A stretch of DNA of 64,000 bases from a virus, in the IMG/VR virus record IMGVR_UViG_3300024306_000021, positions 1-64,000 of that record; one strand, 5' to 3'. The translations under genes were made by a program, and so were the position numbers. Each line of letters opens with the position of its first letter. Positions within the stretch are counted from its first letter, which is position 1. This document shows, piece after piece, positions 50,801-57,992 of this stretch. The notes beneath the pieces are model-generated. The model was not told the DNA's origin and ran no database searches. It worked only from the letters and a program-made list of their open reading frames with translations.

Positions 50801-51573
50801 TCACGAATGTAGGAACGTTTGCCTTACGCGATACTAGTGCTGCTTTTGATCTAACGATAGCTGCGACTAGTTCGACAGCGTTAACCGCAGGTAGGACATT
50901 GACACTAGATGTCGTAAATGCTGCTCGAACAGTTAAACTAGCTGGCAATATCGATATTGCCAATAATCTAACTACATCTGGTAATTTTGCTCTTACCTTA
51001 ACGACTACAGCATCTACAAGTGTAACACTGCCAACTACGGGTACATTGGCCACACTAGCAGGATCAGAAAGTCTAACTAACAAGAAACTTGGTAGTTTGA
51101 CTTCGAATGGTATCGTAACTACTTCAGGTGGTGATGGCACCCTCAGTGTGTTGTCAACAACAGGTACCGGCAACGTTGTATTGGGATCAAACCCAACATT
51201 AGTTTCACCAACTTATGGCAATTCTAGTTCGACTTCTGATGCCGATGCTACGGTTGATGCTTCGACAACGACTTTCTATGCTTATGTCCAGAGCGCATCT
51301 GGTACAGCAAGAACTATCAATATCAGTAATCTTACAGCCGGTAGAGAAGTCAGGATCTATCTAAGAAATACTAACGCAGCTACTAAGGCTATCACGATTA
51401 CAGCTAGCACTACTGCTTCTGGTTTTGCCAACGTAGCGATGGCAGGAAGTTTTGTAGGAGCCAATGCTGTAGGTCAAGTCAGTGCTAGTACAATAACTCT
51501 AGCAGCCACTAGTGGTACAGCTATGGTTACCGTGTTTAATGCCAACGGCACCATAGCTGGTTCAGCAGTTTAA
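47884..51573 (+). CDS. Repetitive tail fibre/adhesin, 1229 aa
   Basis: The only fibre gene on the plus strand. The N-terminus has HGFNNYQGVIYYNGGGTSIG. The middle holds degenerate repeats of TTDQTSFNLLNTTATTVNAF followed by GAATTV. The C-terminal third carries two copies of a module starting DTSAAFDL and ending in GSLTSNGIVTTSGGDGTLSV. Composition is Thr/Asn/Gly/Ala-rich, as in beta-helical adhesins. The tip ends with TARTINISNLTAGREVRIYL. The repeats may allow length or receptor variation by recombination (inference). Confidence 0.85.
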   Translation: MPAISTSPITFNPATAVNIGTDVITKNSHGFNNYQGVIYYNGGGTSIGGLVDGHKYYIIYLTANTFKLATTEQNAREIVPIDLLSVGSGSNHLLVADYTFPYDTAYIDTFRTVRFFHPTLPVVGSTLEAKSVRDSLNITLGAGMFVNGIDQDTGSVNINSAEYSMTVPLATTDINLSSTAGANQSITITPVRGISITRGGPQELKFESFGVTETDNLQSVTTRGNITSNTIYVKNLVVADIESSDGGLSGITISAGDNVTGTGTIGNPLLLSPDETQSSSAARTVTINFTAAGDGMLDYTAVYKVLDSIVSGSVVLQRQDPSTLIWSNLDSASGVVALQSYQISNIYSEVYNGAVNYRIIIDWTGNTGNVSYRIRVSFNPAPVTGVTMLTTDTDNQTLTLGSSGGTIYLNSRVDTNGLRIFENNIIGTNSNDDIVIDLNGTGALELRATTLKTDQTSFNLINTTATTLNIGGSATTITMGAATGTFNINNPTLTTPNLSTFNMNGANPSVSTTSTGTASVFNTNALTGNLFGAATAVNIGANSGTLTIGNPTITGTNATSLNLNGSSPSITTTSTGTVSVFNTNAVTGNLFGAATTIDIGASGGAGTLTIKNDNVVINGDLQVKGGDITTNQTSFNLIDGTATTVQAFGAATTLTFSTAGGTTTFRSDVVINQDLQIKGGDLTTNALTFNLLNTDATTINAFGAASTVNLATVGTTIEIGNSSGTTNINNNLVVDLDLQVKGGDITTDQTSFNLLNTTATTVNAFGAATTVSIGAATGTTTVNNALTASPANLNVTFSPTGTGTVTVNPATAGTINNMSIGVTTAAAGRFTTLKVKDTSAAFDLSVIPTSSTALTAGRSLTVDVINADRTVKLNGNIDLGGNLTTANALTTSGNFALTLTTTNTTNVTLPTTGTLATLAGSESLTNKKLGSLTSNGIVTTSGGDGTLSVTATTGSGSVVLGTSPTISGTSTSITNVGTFALRDTSAAFDLTIAATSSTALTAGRTLTLDVVNAARTVKLAGNIDIANNLTTSGNFALTLTTTASTSVTLPTTGTLATLAGSESLTNKKLGSLTSNGIVTTSGGDGTLSVLSTTGTGNVVLGSNPTLVSPTYGNSSSTSDADATVDASTTTFYAYVQSASGTARTINISNLTAGREVRIYLRNTNAATKAITITASTTASGFANVAMAGSFVGANAVGQVSASTITLAATSGTAMVTVFNANGTIAGSAV
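50391..51180 (+). repeat. Tandem coding repeat within the plus-strand fibre gene
   Basis: Two diverged direct copies of about 440 nt: one starts at about 50391 (encoding DTSAAFDLSV), the second at about 50830 (DTSAAFDLTI). The protein copies are much more alike than the DNA, whose third codon positions differ, so the duplication is old or under codon drift. Confidence 0.8.
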
Positions 51574-52778
51574 GCTACCTTAAGCAGGATAGTGTCTTCG
51601 TTGATACGTCCGTTGAGCTTGATGTCCACAGCCTTGATATCTTCCAAGAACTTGCGCAGTGCTACCTTGCCTGCTGCCTTAAACTCTTTCAACTGTTCTT
51701 CGGGTTTACGCAGAGTTTTTTGTACGCTCTTGTTCTCATCGAACCCGATGATGGTCGTACCTTTGACACGCAGATCATTGTAAGCTGCCGCTACATATTT
51801 GCCCAACTTGCGAGTCTTGGTGTTGAACACCCAAACTTCTTGACTACCAATGATATCCGCAGGATTGATAGACACTAGTTTGAGCTGGTCGTCAGTCTTT
51901 TTGTACTTCATCTTAGCGACCAACTTGTCCTTAGGCACAGCCTTCTTGACACGTGGCTTGCGATTGACTTTGCCTTCTTGCTGTAGCATATCACAAGCAC
52001 TGATGATCTCTTGGTAAAAATCATGAAGCTTCTTGATATTCTTTTTGCCTAACCAAGCATATCCTTCTTTCAGCTGCTCGTCTTTGCCTGCCATAGCTTC
52101 AACGACTTCGTCGAACGGGCGTTGATAGATTTCTTTGATCACACGAGCATGAGCACCTTTACACTCTTTGCCCTTGAGTAGGTTAACGATCTTGATAGCC
52201 TTGGGGTCAAACCCTTCAGGATCCATCAAGAAGCTTTCGTGAGCATCTTCGATTTCCTCGGTCATCTTAAACGCAGCTTCACGCAATCGATCTTGGATGC
52301 TAGGCTGAGGCGCAGTAGAAACTTCTTTCTTTTCTTCTTCGGGTTCTTTGACGTCACGACCGCGTTCAATAGCATCTGCGATACGCTCCCGGAGAAAAAT
52401 AGTTACAGGTTTAAGTTCGCCCATGGTGCCTGGAAGTTCTTCCCAATGCTTGGCTTCTTTCTCGTTGAAGTCTGGCATACCAGTACGCAGACAACGAGCG
52501 ATTATAGCAGCCTGTGTTAGATTGAATCCATTGGCTGCTTTTGCCATACGGATATCTTCTGACGAGTATTTGTTTTCTTTCATCCACGCATACAGATCAG
52601 GAAGAAGATCTGCGGTCTTGTATTCGGCATAGTAATAGGCTACAGCGTTACGGCGAAAACGGTGATACTGTTCGCCAGTCATCTTTTCCCAATCGGTCCA
52701 CTTTGGATCAGGATTGGCACCTCGACGTGTGCCGGCTGATACGACAACTTTTTTGGGTTTGGCTTTAGTAACGGCCAT
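51570..52778 (-). CDS. Conserved T4-like phage protein, 402 aa
   Basis: A soluble, Lys/Glu-rich protein with an early helical part (KWTDWEKMTGEQYHRFRRNA) and a middle helical part (NVEIYQRPFDEVVEAM-like). The beta-rich C-terminus includes VWVFNTKTRKLGKYVAAAY and SVQKTLRKPEEQLKEF. I know the C-terminal pattern from T4-like marine phages but not its function. It has a perfect-consensus early promoter and a GGAGCAATAG site. The 3' end overlaps the fibre gene by 4 bp on the opposite strand. Confidence 0.75.
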   Translation of the reverse strand: MAVTKAKPKKVVVSAGTRRGANPDPKWTDWEKMTGEQYHRFRRNAVAYYYAEYKTADLLPDLYAWMKENKYSSEDIRMAKAANGFNLTQAAIIARCLRTGMPDFNEKEAKHWEELPGTMGELKPVTIFLRERIADAIERGRDVKEPEEEKKEVSTAPQPSIQDRLREAAFKMTEEIEDAHESFLMDPEGFDPKAIKIVNLLKGKECKGAHARVIKEIYQRPFDEVVEAMAGKDEQLKEGYAWLGKKNIKKLHDFYQEIISACDMLQQEGKVNRKPRVKKAVPKDKLVAKMKYKKTDDQLKLVSINPADIIGSQEVWVFNTKTRKLGKYVAAAYNDLRVKGTTIIGFDENKSVQKTLRKPEEQLKEFKAAGKVALRKFLEDIKAVDIKLNGRINEDTILLKVA

Positions 52779-52812
52779 CTATTGCTCCTATGCTGTGTTT
52801 AACAATACTATT

Positions 52813-52841
52813 ATTATATGCTCAAATGATAGTGCTGTCAA
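52813..52841 (-). promoter_or_regulatory. Perfect-consensus early promoter
   Basis: Minus strand TTGACA (52836-52841), exactly 17 nt, TATAAT (52813-52818). It should be a very strong host sigma70 promoter for the 402-aa gene. Confidence 0.85.
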
Positions 52842-52844
52842 CCA

Positions 52845-53000
52845 CTACCAATGGCGTATGACCCCTGCTATGATAAAAGCATTGGTAATTATATAGCATA
52901 ATATTATTAAAGTCCTAATCAAGGCTACTATATCGGCTTCTTTGTCTGTCTTGCCCGATTTTTCACCTAATGCTTTAGCCCAAAGTCTCCAAAATTTCAA
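52845..53000 (-). CDS. Small membrane protein, 51 aa, TTG start
   Basis: LKFWRLWAKALGEK precedes a charged turn and a hydrophobic helix (VALIRTLIILCYIITNAFII). The best start is a TTG at 53000 that overlaps the upstream stop as TTGA and has GTGAGG 5 nt before it. An ATG at 53039 would lie deep in the upstream gene. I recall the KFWRLWAKALGEK start from cyanophage membrane proteins. Function unknown. Confidence 0.65.
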   Translation of the reverse strand: MKFWRLWAKALGEKSGKTDKEADIVALIRTLIILCYIITNAFIIAGVIRHW

Positions 53001-53332
53001 TACAACCTCACTGTATCTTCTTCGATAGGACCTCTCCAAACGATAGCTTTGATGCTTTCCAAATCACTGACTGGATTTAATTCCAAATCAATTTGAAGTT
53101 GATCTGAGAGATAAGGGTCCATTTCACCATCACCATCGATATGAAATAGCAATTCTACTTCGCTAGATTCATCAAAACTTCCAGCTTGGATGACATCTCC
53201 TACAGCATAAATGCCTATCAATAGTTCTCCCTCTAGGGAATCTTCTGCGATATTTCTTATAGCTTTAATGTTGGCTCGCAATCTTTCCAACACATGCTTT
53301 CTGTAACCGTCGTCGATAATCATATCAGTCAT
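52997..53332 (-). CDS. Uncharacterised acidic protein, 111 aa
   Basis: A helical N-terminus (RKHVLERLRANIKAIRNIA) and an acidic beta/turn region (FDESSEVELLFHIDGDGEMD). No family is recognised. It overlaps the 178-aa gene by 8 nt and the membrane gene by TTGA, so it is a link in a chain of coupled genes. Function unknown. Confidence 0.65.
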   Translation of the reverse strand: MTDMIIDDGYRKHVLERLRANIKAIRNIAEDSLEGELLIGIYAVGDVIQAGSFDESSEVELLFHIDGDGEMDPYLSDQLQIDLELNPVSDLESIKAIVWRGPIEEDTVRLY

Positions 53333-53849
53333 CGTTATCTAGGACAACCCATCCTAGCTTTTTCAGATCCTCCTTGATTTCATCAGTTACTACGCTTTCT
53401 GCCACATATCCTTTTGTGCCATCTTCGTCACCATTACCCAGACCATCACCGATACCAGAACAGTACCAGTCAATGTAATCTCCTTGCTGTCGCATGTCTG
53501 CGATGATGCCGCCCGCATACCTCCATGAGCAACTCCAAGACTGTTCTTTTAGGATTGGCAGTACATCTAGTTTTTGGAAATCATTATTACACATGGCAGC
53601 ATAAAGATTTTGAGAATAAGTTTCGCTAGCACGAGCTTTTTCTAAAATCCAATCAGTGGTTAGGAGATCGTATTCCATGTTGTTGACACGGCTTTCTGGA
53701 TCGTCAAACTTGTGCTTATGATCTTCTAAGATTTGTTGGAAGTAATCTAGATAAGCTTCGTTAGGCTTTTCTCCCTTTTCTTCCATACGTTTGATATAAC
53801 CATCTTTTTGGAAGGTATGCCTATGCGGGCTCTTGCTTGGGTCACTCAT
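53325..53849 (-). CDS. Uncharacterised phage protein, 174 aa
   Basis: I take the ATG at 53849 (MSDPSKSPHRHTFQKDGYIK) over the one at 53861. The protein is helical with a Gly/Asp loop (SGIGDGLGNGDEDGTKGYVA) and SWSCSWRYAGGIIADMRQQG. Composition is acidic and soluble. No family is recognised. It belongs to the run of small genes under the promoter at 55.8 kb. Confidence 0.65.
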   Translation of the reverse strand: MSDPSKSPHRHTFQKDGYIKRMEEKGEKPNEAYLDYFQQILEDHKHKFDDPESRVNNMEYDLLTTDWILEKARASETYSQNLYAAMCNNDFQKLDVLPILKEQSWSCSWRYAGGIIADMRQQGDYIDWYCSGIGDGLGNGDEDGTKGYVAESVVTDEIKEDLKKLGWVVLDNDD

Positions 53850-53851
53850 GA

Positions 53852-54325
53852 TCAGACGCAATCTTGTTCGCTAGCTGCTCTTACAGCTTCAACGTTTTCC
53901 TTTTTAGATTGTCTTTGTTTTTTAAATTCTTTTACATCTGCTACAGCAGATTTAAGTGTTTCTGCGTAGTTCAATGCCTGTTGTTCAGTCATGATGATAG
54001 TAGCCTGATATTTGATATGACCTTTAGTCAATACTTGCCATACTAGTTTAAATCGACGATACCAATCATTAAACAGTCCAACGAAGAACCAATGTATATT
54101 CTGATAGATTTCGTTATTGATATCATAACGAGTTTCTAATTTTTGTGACCAGTAATCGGTAGTTTGTTCTGTATGAGTATGAACAGTGACGCCAGTATCT
54201 TCGGATTCAACCCAGATGTGATGAGAATGATCGCTGTCCCCGCACTCGCAGGTTACGGTGTAGTTTTTAGCATCACCGTAATCTCTGTTGATCAAAATAC
54301 CTTCAGCTGGCTTTTGTGCTTTCAT
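53852..54325 (-). CDS. Conserved phage protein with CxC/His motif, 157 aa
   Basis: The beta-rich first half contains TVTCECGDSDHSHHIWVESE, a Cys/His cluster able to bind metal. The helical second half has IHWFFVGLFNDWYRRFKLVW and a basic C-terminus (EFKKQRQSKKE). Related proteins with the CxCG-x-H pattern occur in many phages as unknowns. It overlaps the next gene by ATGA. Confidence 0.65.
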   Translation of the reverse strand: MKAQKPAEGILINRDYGDAKNYTVTCECGDSDHSHHIWVESEDTGVTVHTHTEQTTDYWSQKLETRYDINNEIYQNIHWFFVGLFNDWYRRFKLVWQVLTKGHIKYQATIIMTEQQALNYAETLKSAVADVKEFKKQRQSKKENVEAVRAASEQDCV

Positions 54326-54573
54326 TGTAGATTCCTCGGTGGTAGATCATCAAATCCTAACGACCTCATAAGGCGAATCTGTTCTTCTTCGCTCATGTCA
54401 TCAAAGAGGTCATCATCCATTGGACGACCCATAGATTCGATTTCTTCACGAGTCTTGCCTTCGAACATGGCTTTGACTTCTGCGATCAACTCGTCAAGTT
54501 CTTCTTGTGTGCCTTCGAATCCATCAAAAGCACCGGGAGCAAATTCCACTTTCATTTTCTTTTCTTCGGTCAT
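54322..54573 (-). CDS. Acidic small protein, 83 aa
   Basis: Strongly acidic and helical (GTQEELDELIAEVKAMFEGK; DLFDDMSEEEQIRLMRSLGF). Such composition suggests a partner-binding or inhibitor-type protein, but nothing specific is recognised. Both ends overlap neighbours by ATGA, so its translation is coupled. Confidence 0.65.
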   Translation of the reverse strand: MTEEKKMKVEFAPGAFDGFEGTQEELDELIAEVKAMFEGKTREEIESMGRPMDDDLFDDMSEEEQIRLMRSLGFDDLPPRNLQ

Positions 54574-54788
54574 TGTAAAATAGGTCCTGCGAATGTTTTC
54601 ACTTTGTCTTTACAGTTTACGATGTTTTCTACCATGCTGTCAAACTCGTCTGGTTTTAACGCAGTCTTATAGATGCTCAAAGCCTGTGCCATCATGACAC
54701 CTGCGATAGCCATGGCAGAATATTCTCCAGCCATTTTGTCTGTGAATTTCAAATATTCAACATAGACATTTTCTAATTTATCATCCAT
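54570..54788 (-). CDS. Conserved helical small protein, 72 aa
   Basis: Helical with the segment FTDKMAGEYSAMAIAGVMMA and a second helix LKPDEFDSMVENIVNCKD. The Ala/Met-rich stretch is too polar at its edges for a confident transmembrane call. It overlaps the next gene upstream by 8 nt. Not recognised. Confidence 0.65.
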   Translation of the reverse strand: MDDKLENVYVEYLKFTDKMAGEYSAMAIAGVMMAQALSIYKTALKPDEFDSMVENIVNCKDKVKTFAGPILQ

Positions 54789-54972
54789 TGTTTCTAACCT
54801 TTAGTTGTTGGTCTCTGAATTTACTTCTAACGAACCATTTATACATTTGCCAATATTGGCTCATAGTTAATTTTGGTTCGTTGAACACGTCATGTTCTTC
54901 GCAATTGGCCATATAAAATTGATGTACCCAAAGTCTGAAGAATGAAGGTTTTTTCTTTTCAGTTAAGTCCAT
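54781..54972 (-). CDS. Small phage protein, 63 aa
   Basis: Aromatic-rich (SFFRLWVHQFYMANCEEHDV; SQYWQMYKWFVRSKFRDQQL) with basic residues. It overlaps the 271-aa gene by 10 nt. No domain is recognised; the aromatic pattern could be a small DNA- or protein-binding module. Confidence 0.6.
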   Translation of the reverse strand: MDLTEKKKPSFFRLWVHQFYMANCEEHDVFNEPKLTMSQYWQMYKWFVRSKFRDQQLKVRNNG

Positions 54973-55778
54973 AGGCTTTGACGGATTTTAATTAAACGGA
55001 TCATCATCGCTTCATCTTCTTGTTCGTATTTGCGTTCTAATTTGTGTAATACGTCAAGTGCTTTGCGAGATTCAGCTTTTTCCTTTTTGTTCTCATCTTC
55101 TGGAAAAATTTCGTCGGGATACTTTACACGACGACGTTCGCAGATAGCTGACCAACCGCTGACATCATATGGATCTGGACGTTGTGGACGTTCGTACTTC
55201 CACCATTTATAAAGGATTTCGATTTCCTTTGCGGCTTCTGCTTGTGCTGTAGGAACAGCTTCATGCTTCTTATCTTCGTCCAAAAACTCTGCGTTGGTTA
55301 ATGTTTTGGCCCAATTGAGATACTCCATGGCAGCTTCTTCACAGCGCCAGTTGCGATACCATCGACGCCACCAAGGATAGCTATACTTTTTACGTGCTTC
55401 ATCGCTCCAAAGACAATTAGACCATGCTAGTTCGATTTCGACGAAGTCAACAAGTTCATTAAAGAGACATGGCAAAAAGCGATTACCCACATCACACCAA
55501 CTACCAGGTTTGATATCACGACCATGAGCAGTGAGGCAATGAGTACGAGTAATCCAACGGTTGTTGATATAATAGCGGACATCATTAATCCTATCAGGAA
55601 CAAACATCCAAACATCTTGGATGTAATCGAGACCTTCTTCGGCAATCCAATAGCGGACAGGATGCTTGGCTTTGGCTTCCTTTTTCCAAGTAGCCCAACC
55701 TTTAGAAGTTTCGGCAGATGGCTTCATAGTACCACGAAGCCAATCAGCAAATTTTGAACAGGTCCAATAGTTACGCAT
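54963..55778 (-). CDS. Uncharacterised Trp-rich protein, 271 aa
   Basis: A soluble, helical and strikingly Trp-rich protein (KGWATWKKEAKAKHPVRYWI; SYPWWRRWYRNWRCEEAAME). CLTAHGRDIKPGSWCDVGNR follows a helical N-terminus. No known family. It is the first gene after a perfect-consensus early promoter and heads a run of eight coupled small genes down to 52.8 kb, so it is probably an early host-takeover function (inference). Confidence 0.65.
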   Translation of the reverse strand: MRNYWTCSKFADWLRGTMKPSAETSKGWATWKKEAKAKHPVRYWIAEEGLDYIQDVWMFVPDRINDVRYYINNRWITRTHCLTAHGRDIKPGSWCDVGNRFLPCLFNELVDFVEIELAWSNCLWSDEARKKYSYPWWRRWYRNWRCEEAAMEYLNWAKTLTNAEFLDEDKKHEAVPTAQAEAAKEIEILYKWWKYERPQRPDPYDVSGWSAICERRRVKYPDEIFPEDENKKEKAESRKALDVLHKLERKYEQEDEAMMIRLIKIRQSLWT

Positions 55779-55802
55779 CTTTGAGTCCTTTATCTAATTT
55801 AG

Positions 55803-55831
55803 ATTATAGAGCAAATTACTTATACTGTCAA
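55803..55831 (-). promoter_or_regulatory. Perfect-consensus early promoter
   Basis: Minus strand TTGACA (55826-55831), 17-nt spacer, TATAAT (55803-55808), about 25 nt before the ATG at 55778. The -35 overlaps the stop of the oxygenase gene upstream. Confidence 0.85.
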
Positions 55832-56403
55832 CCTATTTCTTTGATATATTTGGTGTTAAAACTGACCGTTATTCTAGATTCAGTTTGGTTTGGAAGTGTG
55901 CTATGTTCTAACCAACTAGGAAATAAAACCAGTTGTCCAGTGTAACAGGGCATCACCCAAAAATTGCTGTTGATGTCATTCACCTTTTCTGCGAATTCAT
56001 ACATACGCATAGGAGCCAGCGGACTGTGTAATCTTAATCCAACACTACCAGGATCTGCCTTGACATAAAAGGCACCTGATATCACACTCAACTCATGTCT
56101 GTGAGCATTGACTCTACCTCCCTGTCCTAGAATATTAAACCACGATCCAGTTATCTTTACTTTTCTAAGTCCCAGCAGTTCGGTATAGTTGTCGACTTCT
56201 ACCTGTATTCTTTTTTTCAAACCTTCTAGTTTGATGTCATCTAACACATTGATATATGTACCATAACTACTAGGTGATTCGTCGACTAGACTATGTGGGT
56301 TAGTTTTTTGTCTTTCTATAATTTTTAAAAGCACAGGAATATCTAAATCTTTGCTAAAATCAGATGTAGCTACTACTGTTGGGAAAAGAGCCTGTGGAGT
56401 CAT
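55828..56403 (-). CDS. 2OG-Fe(II) oxygenase-like protein, 191 aa
   Basis: A double-stranded beta-helix oxygenase of the phage TIGR02466 type. NAHRHELSVISGAFYVKADP supplies the first metal pair region. GQLVLFPSWLEHSTLPNQTE followed by SRITVSFN supplies the distal His and the 2OG-binding Arg. These enzymes hydroxylate proteins or nucleic acids; no substrate is known here. Its ATG overlaps the upstream stop (ATGA). Confidence 0.82.
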   Translation of the reverse strand: MTPQALFPTVVATSDFSKDLDIPVLLKIIERQKTNPHSLVDESPSSYGTYINVLDDIKLEGLKKRIQVEVDNYTELLGLRKVKITGSWFNILGQGGRVNAHRHELSVISGAFYVKADPGSVGLRLHSPLAPMRMYEFAEKVNDINSNFWVMPCYTGQLVLFPSWLEHSTLPNQTESRITVSFNTKYIKEIG

Positions 56404-56780
56404 ATCTTTCTTTGATATCCTGCTAGATTCAATAGCATGGAATACTGTTCGTAGGCTTTTTTGACAGCTTCGTTTGTATTCCTAAAATTTCTTTCTTCAC
56501 GTTCTTTTTCCATCAGCATATCGAACATGTCTTTGCCCTGTCCGTGTTCTCTAGCACGGAAAAACATTTCTTCCATTTCTACTAGAGTCTTTAAACGGCT
56601 TTCGGGAATCTGTACTGTGTACAATCTTTCTTCATAAAATTCCGAAGCGATATCGATAACATCGGCATCGAGCGGATATGCGAAAAAATTAGGACGCCTA
56701 TATCTCTGTGTGCGATTCTGATCGTTCAAGATTTGAACTTCGTAATGTTCGCAGAATTTTCTCAGTTTATCTTTTTCCAT
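56400..56780 (-). CDS. Conserved phage protein with helical tail motif, 126 aa
   Basis: Contains YRRPNFFAYPLDADVIDIAS and a helical AREHGQGKDMFDMLMEKERE. The C-terminal NEAVKKAYEQYSMLLNL is the tail shared with three other proteins in the window. It lies between two oxygenase genes and overlaps both, so it may be their partner. Function unknown. Confidence 0.65.
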   Translation of the reverse strand: MEKDKLRKFCEHYEVQILNDQNRTQRYRRPNFFAYPLDADVIDIASEFYEERLYTVQIPESRLKTLVEMEEMFFRAREHGQGKDMFDMLMEKEREERNFRNTNEAVKKAYEQYSMLLNLAGYQRKI

Positions 56781-57336
56781 TTGAAGTGTGTAGATCGTAG
56801 TTTACGATACAACGAGGGCCTTTCTTAGGTATACCACCTCCGTGTAGTATACGGCCATCGAAGATCACGACTCTTCCTTTCTTTGGGCTGACACGTTTGA
56901 TGATGTTTTTACCTGATTGATCAAAGAACACAGTATCGCCATCTGCGTCGTTGACGTAGTAAATTACCACAGTATGCTCACCAGGATAATCTACATGCGG
57001 AGCATAATGATCTAATTCTGTATCGTATGGCAATGTTATAAAAACTCTTGCTACAGGTATACTGTTTATGATAAGATTATTTTCTTGGCAAACTGCCATG
57101 GGCACTAGACCGAAGTTATCCATGTGAGTAGAAGTCGCTGTGCTCGATTTAAGGATGTGTACGAAACTCAGCGGAGCATAAGATCGTTCATCTTCCTTTG
57201 CTGTGGTTTCGTACTTACATCTAAAATCTACTGCGGGATGTATGAGCTGATCACCTGACTTACCTAAACAGATCATCTCTAGATAATCCTGTAAGTGTTG
57301 AGGTATCAGATCATCATAGACTCTTAATAACATCAC
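56767..57336 (-). CDS. Prolyl-4-hydroxylase-like 2OG-Fe(II) oxygenase, 189 aa
   Basis: A P4H-type oxygenase: DHYAPHVDYPGEHTVVIYYV contains the HxD metal pair, then DGDTVFFDQSG. GRVVIFDGRILHGGGIPKKG gives the distal His, and RCIVNYDL the 2OG-binding Arg. The fold is typical of T4-like phage hydroxylases. Substrate unknown. It overlaps the 126-aa gene by 14 nt and the 138-aa gene by ATGA. Confidence 0.85.
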   Translation of the reverse strand: MMLLRVYDDLIPQHLQDYLEMICLGKSGDQLIHPAVDFRCKYETTAKEDERSYAPLSFVHILKSSTATSTHMDNFGLVPMAVCQENNLIINSIPVARVFITLPYDTELDHYAPHVDYPGEHTVVIYYVNDADGDTVFFDQSGKNIIKRVSPKKGRVVIFDGRILHGGGIPKKGPRCIVNYDLHTSNGKR

Positions 57337-57749
57337 TTATCTTTTTCTTCTTGGCAAAGTTTTTCTAGCAATTTGTAATTCTCGTAAGCCTTTTTTAATG
57401 CTGCGAATTTTTCTAATTTCTCTGGATCAGGATCCATTAAAATAGCTAGACGGTCTTCCATCTTTTCTAAAAGTTTCATCAGACTATGACCTTTGATTTT
57501 TACATCGCCATCAAACTCGGCATCGCCTGTTACCTTTATTGAACTACCATTACTGCCAGTGGTATAGATAGGAGAAGTAGTCCATGTTGTTCCGCTACTA
57601 TACGTGTAAGGGCTATTACCACTACCTATAGTAACATTTCCAATCGGTATAGTAGTAATACCTCCGACAGTAGCACCAGCAGTAGTGTAGGTAGTGCTAC
57701 CGGTAGCACCACTACCGACTGTGATAGTATTTGGGTAACATGTGCTCAT
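57333..57749 (-). CDS. Conserved phage protein with beta repeat and helical tail, 138 aa
   Basis: The first 70 residues are Gly/Thr/Ser-rich beta repeats (TVGSGATGSTTYTTAGATVG). A DAEFDGDVKIKGHSLMKLLE segment is typical of phage fibre-associated proteins. The C-terminus, KFAALKKAYENYKLLEKL, is the helical tail shared with other proteins here. Likely a virion component. Confidence 0.65.
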   Translation of the reverse strand: MSTCYPNTITVGSGATGSTTYTTAGATVGGITTIPIGNVTIGSGNSPYTYSSGTTWTTSPIYTTGSNGSSIKVTGDAEFDGDVKIKGHSLMKLLEKMEDRLAILMDPDPEKLEKFAALKKAYENYKLLEKLCQEEKDK

Positions 57750-57759
57750 GTCGTCTTGT

Positions 57760-57951
57760 TTACTTTGCCTTAGCTTCTTTGCGGGCGTTCTTTTCTGCCG
57801 TGATTTCGTTACGGCGTGCCTTGATCAACTTGCTAAGTTCTGCTAGTGCCTTGCGAGCACGAGTACCTGCGGCACCATTGCCTGCGGTGAACTTGTCATC
57901 TTCTGCTTTCCATGCTGTTACTGCTTCTGTGATTTGATTTACTGTTGACAT
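57760..57951 (-). CDS. Histone Hc1-like small basic protein, 63 aa
   Basis: The core GNGAAGTRARKALAELSKLI followed by KARRNEI parallels the chlamydial histone H1-like Hc1 motif (GNKAAGVRARKASLELEKLL), which binds DNA. The tail is Lys/Ala-rich. AAGGAAAAATT precedes the ATG, and the gene lies 41 nt below the tRNA-like gene on the same strand. A DNA-organising role is plausible. Confidence 0.7.
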   Translation of the reverse strand: MSTVNQITEAVTAWKAEDDKFTAGNGAAGTRARKALAELSKLIKARRNEITAEKNARKEAKAK

Positions 57952-57992
57952 AATTTTTCCTTAAGTTATGTGTATCTACTTATAGTAGTAAT

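Noticed and set aside
49245-51173. A 642-codon open frame antisense to the 1229-aa fibre gene
   Set aside because: The sense gene has the ribosome site, late promoter and fibre motifs. The antisense frame is Val/Pro/Ala-rich, mirrors the Thr/Asn repeats of the sense strand and has no start context.
50391-51180. CRISPR-like array in the fibre repeats
   Set aside because: The repeats are long, in frame and coding, with no short direct repeat and unique spacers.
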